A stretch of 7,487 bases of DNA from Gammaproteobacteria bacterium (GTDB taxonomy: Bacteria; Pseudomonadota; Gammaproteobacteria; UBA6429; Thiohalophilaceae): assembly GCA_011052165.1 (NCBI GenBank), contig DRJN01000063.1, positions 1 through 7,487 of the forward strand, read 5' to 3'. The position numbers and the translations under genes are program-made. The notes beneath the pieces were generated by a model. That model did no database searches, had not been told where the DNA came from, and worked only from the letters and a program-made list of their open reading frames with translations. The first letter of the stretch is position 1. The number at the start of each line of letters is the position of its first letter. Positions 6,925-7,487 of this stretch are shown in pieces.

Positions 6925-7256
6925 GCTATCAGCGTCACATTGTTGCCCGTGCTCGCGCTGCAATGGCGACTGAGCTCCGCAAACAGCTCGGCGCCGGTTT
7001 TTTCTTCCCGCCACTGATCCTTTTCAGGGTTAAAATCAAAATGAAACCCGCCCGTGCGGGTCGCGACCCAAATCTGCCGTAGAGGTGTCTGGCGGTTGAT
7101 GATGATCTTGCTGTTGTCCTCAAAATGGAGCGTGAGAATACCGCCGGCGGCTTCAAAATCGATATTGAGATCTTGCTCTTCAATGATTTCATCGAGGGTG
7201 TCCTCAATAGCCGCGAGTAGCTCATCGACCTTCTGATTAAATTTGGGTTCATCCAT
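6921..7256 (-). CDS. cyaY: Iron donor / iron-sulfur assembly regulator CyaY (bacterial frataxin)
   Basis: Bacterial frataxin binds iron and interacts with the IscS-IscU complex, modulating Fe-S cluster assembly in the cytoplasm. The 111-aa product aligns with E. coli CyaY (106 aa) along its full length. It begins with an acidic first helix (Glu/Asp at 11, 12, 18, 19, 22, 23, 26, 27: the iron- and partner-binding ridge). The beta-sheet signature GGILTLHFEDNSKIIINRQ follows (38-56), then PLRQIWVAT (58-66) and GGFHFDF (69-75), and a C-terminal helix (about 88-98). The start at 7256 gives the family N-terminus. No strong Shine-Dalgarno is visible; an inverted repeat lies just upstream instead. 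The last four bases overlap the start of the esterase gene. The gene keeps the cyaA-convergent orientation known from E. coli, but about 3 kb now lie between the two. Confidence 0.97.
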   Translation of the reverse strand: MDEPKFNQKVDELLAAIEDTLDEIIEEQDLNIDFEAAGGILTLHFEDNSKIIINRQTPLRQIWVATRTGGFHFDFNPEKDQWREEKTGAELFAELSRHCSASTGNNVTLIA

Positions 7257-7263
7257 TATTTTC

Positions 7264-7287
7264 GCGCTCTGTTAAAGTTAACAGCGC
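7264..7287. promoter_or_regulatory. Inverted repeat in the cyaY upstream region
   Basis: CTGTTAA (7269-7275) and TTAACAG (7278-7284) form a perfect 7-bp dyad around a 2-bp centre. Outer GCG/CGC bases (7264-7266 and 7285-7287) extend it if two bases are bulged. The nearest edge is seven bases from the cyaY start codon. It could be a repressor operator, or, if transcribed, a hairpin covering the ribosome-binding region, which otherwise lacks a Shine-Dalgarno. No matching regulator motif is recognised. Confidence 0.45.
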
Positions 7288-7289
7288 TT

Positions 7290-7318
7290 ATTCTACTGTA
7301 AATAGCGGATATTAAAAA
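7290..7318 (-). promoter_or_regulatory. Candidate cyaY-esterase promoter
   Basis: On the minus strand TAGAAT (7295-7290) is a 5/6 match to a sigma70 -10 element. The hexamer 17 bp upstream (7318-7313, TTTTTA) is a poor -35. The predicted start of transcription would fall near 7283, inside the adjacent inverted repeat, which would suit a repressor operator. The call is weak because of the -35. Confidence 0.3.
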
Positions 7319-7376
7319 AGGCCGAATGCCAAGGGACATATCCACAGAATTAGGGTCAGGTCGCGAATGGCGAATG

Positions 7377-7487
7377 CTATAAGGGATCCGGATAATAACT
7401 GGCGTCCATGGCCAGCAGGATGAGAGGGGTCAGGGTTGCGAGAAAGACCCGCAGAAAGATTGGTCCGAAGCCGCAAGGTGCAGCCAC
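7377..7487 (-). CDS. Possible C-terminal fragment of a hydrophobic protein, cut by window edge
   Basis: A minus-strand frame is open from the right edge to a TAG at 7379-7377, giving 36 residues. Their middle is hydrophobic (IFLRVFLATLTPLILLAM) and the tail is polar (DASYYPDPL). That would fit the last membrane helix of a protein encoded further right. A short frame of this size can arise by chance, and I recognise no family. The opposite strand has an arginine-rich frame starting at 7408 that looks like an antisense shadow. The 120 bases between cyaY and this frame hold only the promoter and repeat described separately. Confidence 0.2.
   Translation of the reverse strand: MAAPCGFGPIFLRVFLATLTPLILLAMDASYYPDPL

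Noticed and set aside
6925..7014. Earlier ATG (7014) for the esterase gene
   Set aside because: It would add 30 basic residues encoded within cyaY and unlike the family N-terminus; the 6924 ATG gives the expected start and an ATGA overlap.
7315..7330. Intrinsic terminator on the minus strand (GGC/GCC stem with T-run)
   Set aside because: The stem is only 3 bp, too weak to list as a terminator.
7338..7349. DnaA-box-like ATATCCACA
   Set aside because: It is a single 8/9 match with no clustered boxes or AT-rich unwinding region, so it is not evidence of an origin.

Overview
The window looks like a chromosomal segment of a gammaproteobacterium. It carries a class I (enterobacterial-type) adenylate cyclase and a bacterial frataxin (CyaY). 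In E. coli these two genes are convergent neighbours, and here they keep the same relative orientation: cyaA on +, cyaY on -. The long CyaA (951 aa against 848 in E. coli), the di-haem cytochrome c and the DUF302 proteins suggest a free-living respiratory lineage outside the enterobacteria. A species cannot be named from this sequence.

Layout from left to right. (1) 58-897 (-): a PAS plus GGDEF-like protein whose cyclase active site is degenerate (GESEL) but whose c-di-GMP inhibitory site (RxxD) is intact. (2) 898-1055: a divergent promoter region. (3) 1056-3911 (+): cyaA, which makes cAMP. (4) 3935-5442 (-): a two-gene operon encoding an exported di-haem cytochrome c fused to a DUF302 domain, then an exported stand-alone DUF302 protein, joined by an ATGA overlap. 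(5) 5443-5568: an AT-rich divergent intergenic region. (6) 5569-6174 (+): a DUF938-family SAM-dependent methyltransferase. (7) 6250-7256 (-): cyaY followed by a carboxylesterase/phospholipase-type alpha/beta hydrolase, also joined by an ATGA overlap. (8) 7257-7487: the cyaY upstream region with a strong inverted repeat, then a weakly supported partial reading frame running off the right edge.

The genes form three functional groups: second-messenger signalling (GGDEF-like protein and CyaA, transcribed divergently), periplasmic electron transfer or redox chemistry of unknown substrate (cytochrome-DUF302 and DUF302), and iron-sulfur/iron homeostasis with an associated hydrolase (CyaY and esterase). 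The most interesting items are the cytochrome c-DUF302 fusion coupled to its own DUF302 paralogue, the catalytically degenerate GGDEF protein beside an adenylate cyclase, and the dyad in the cyaY leader. No RNA genes, CRISPR arrays, complete insertion sequences or phage genes were seen. All assignments rest on reading the sequence and remembered family features; no database search was run.
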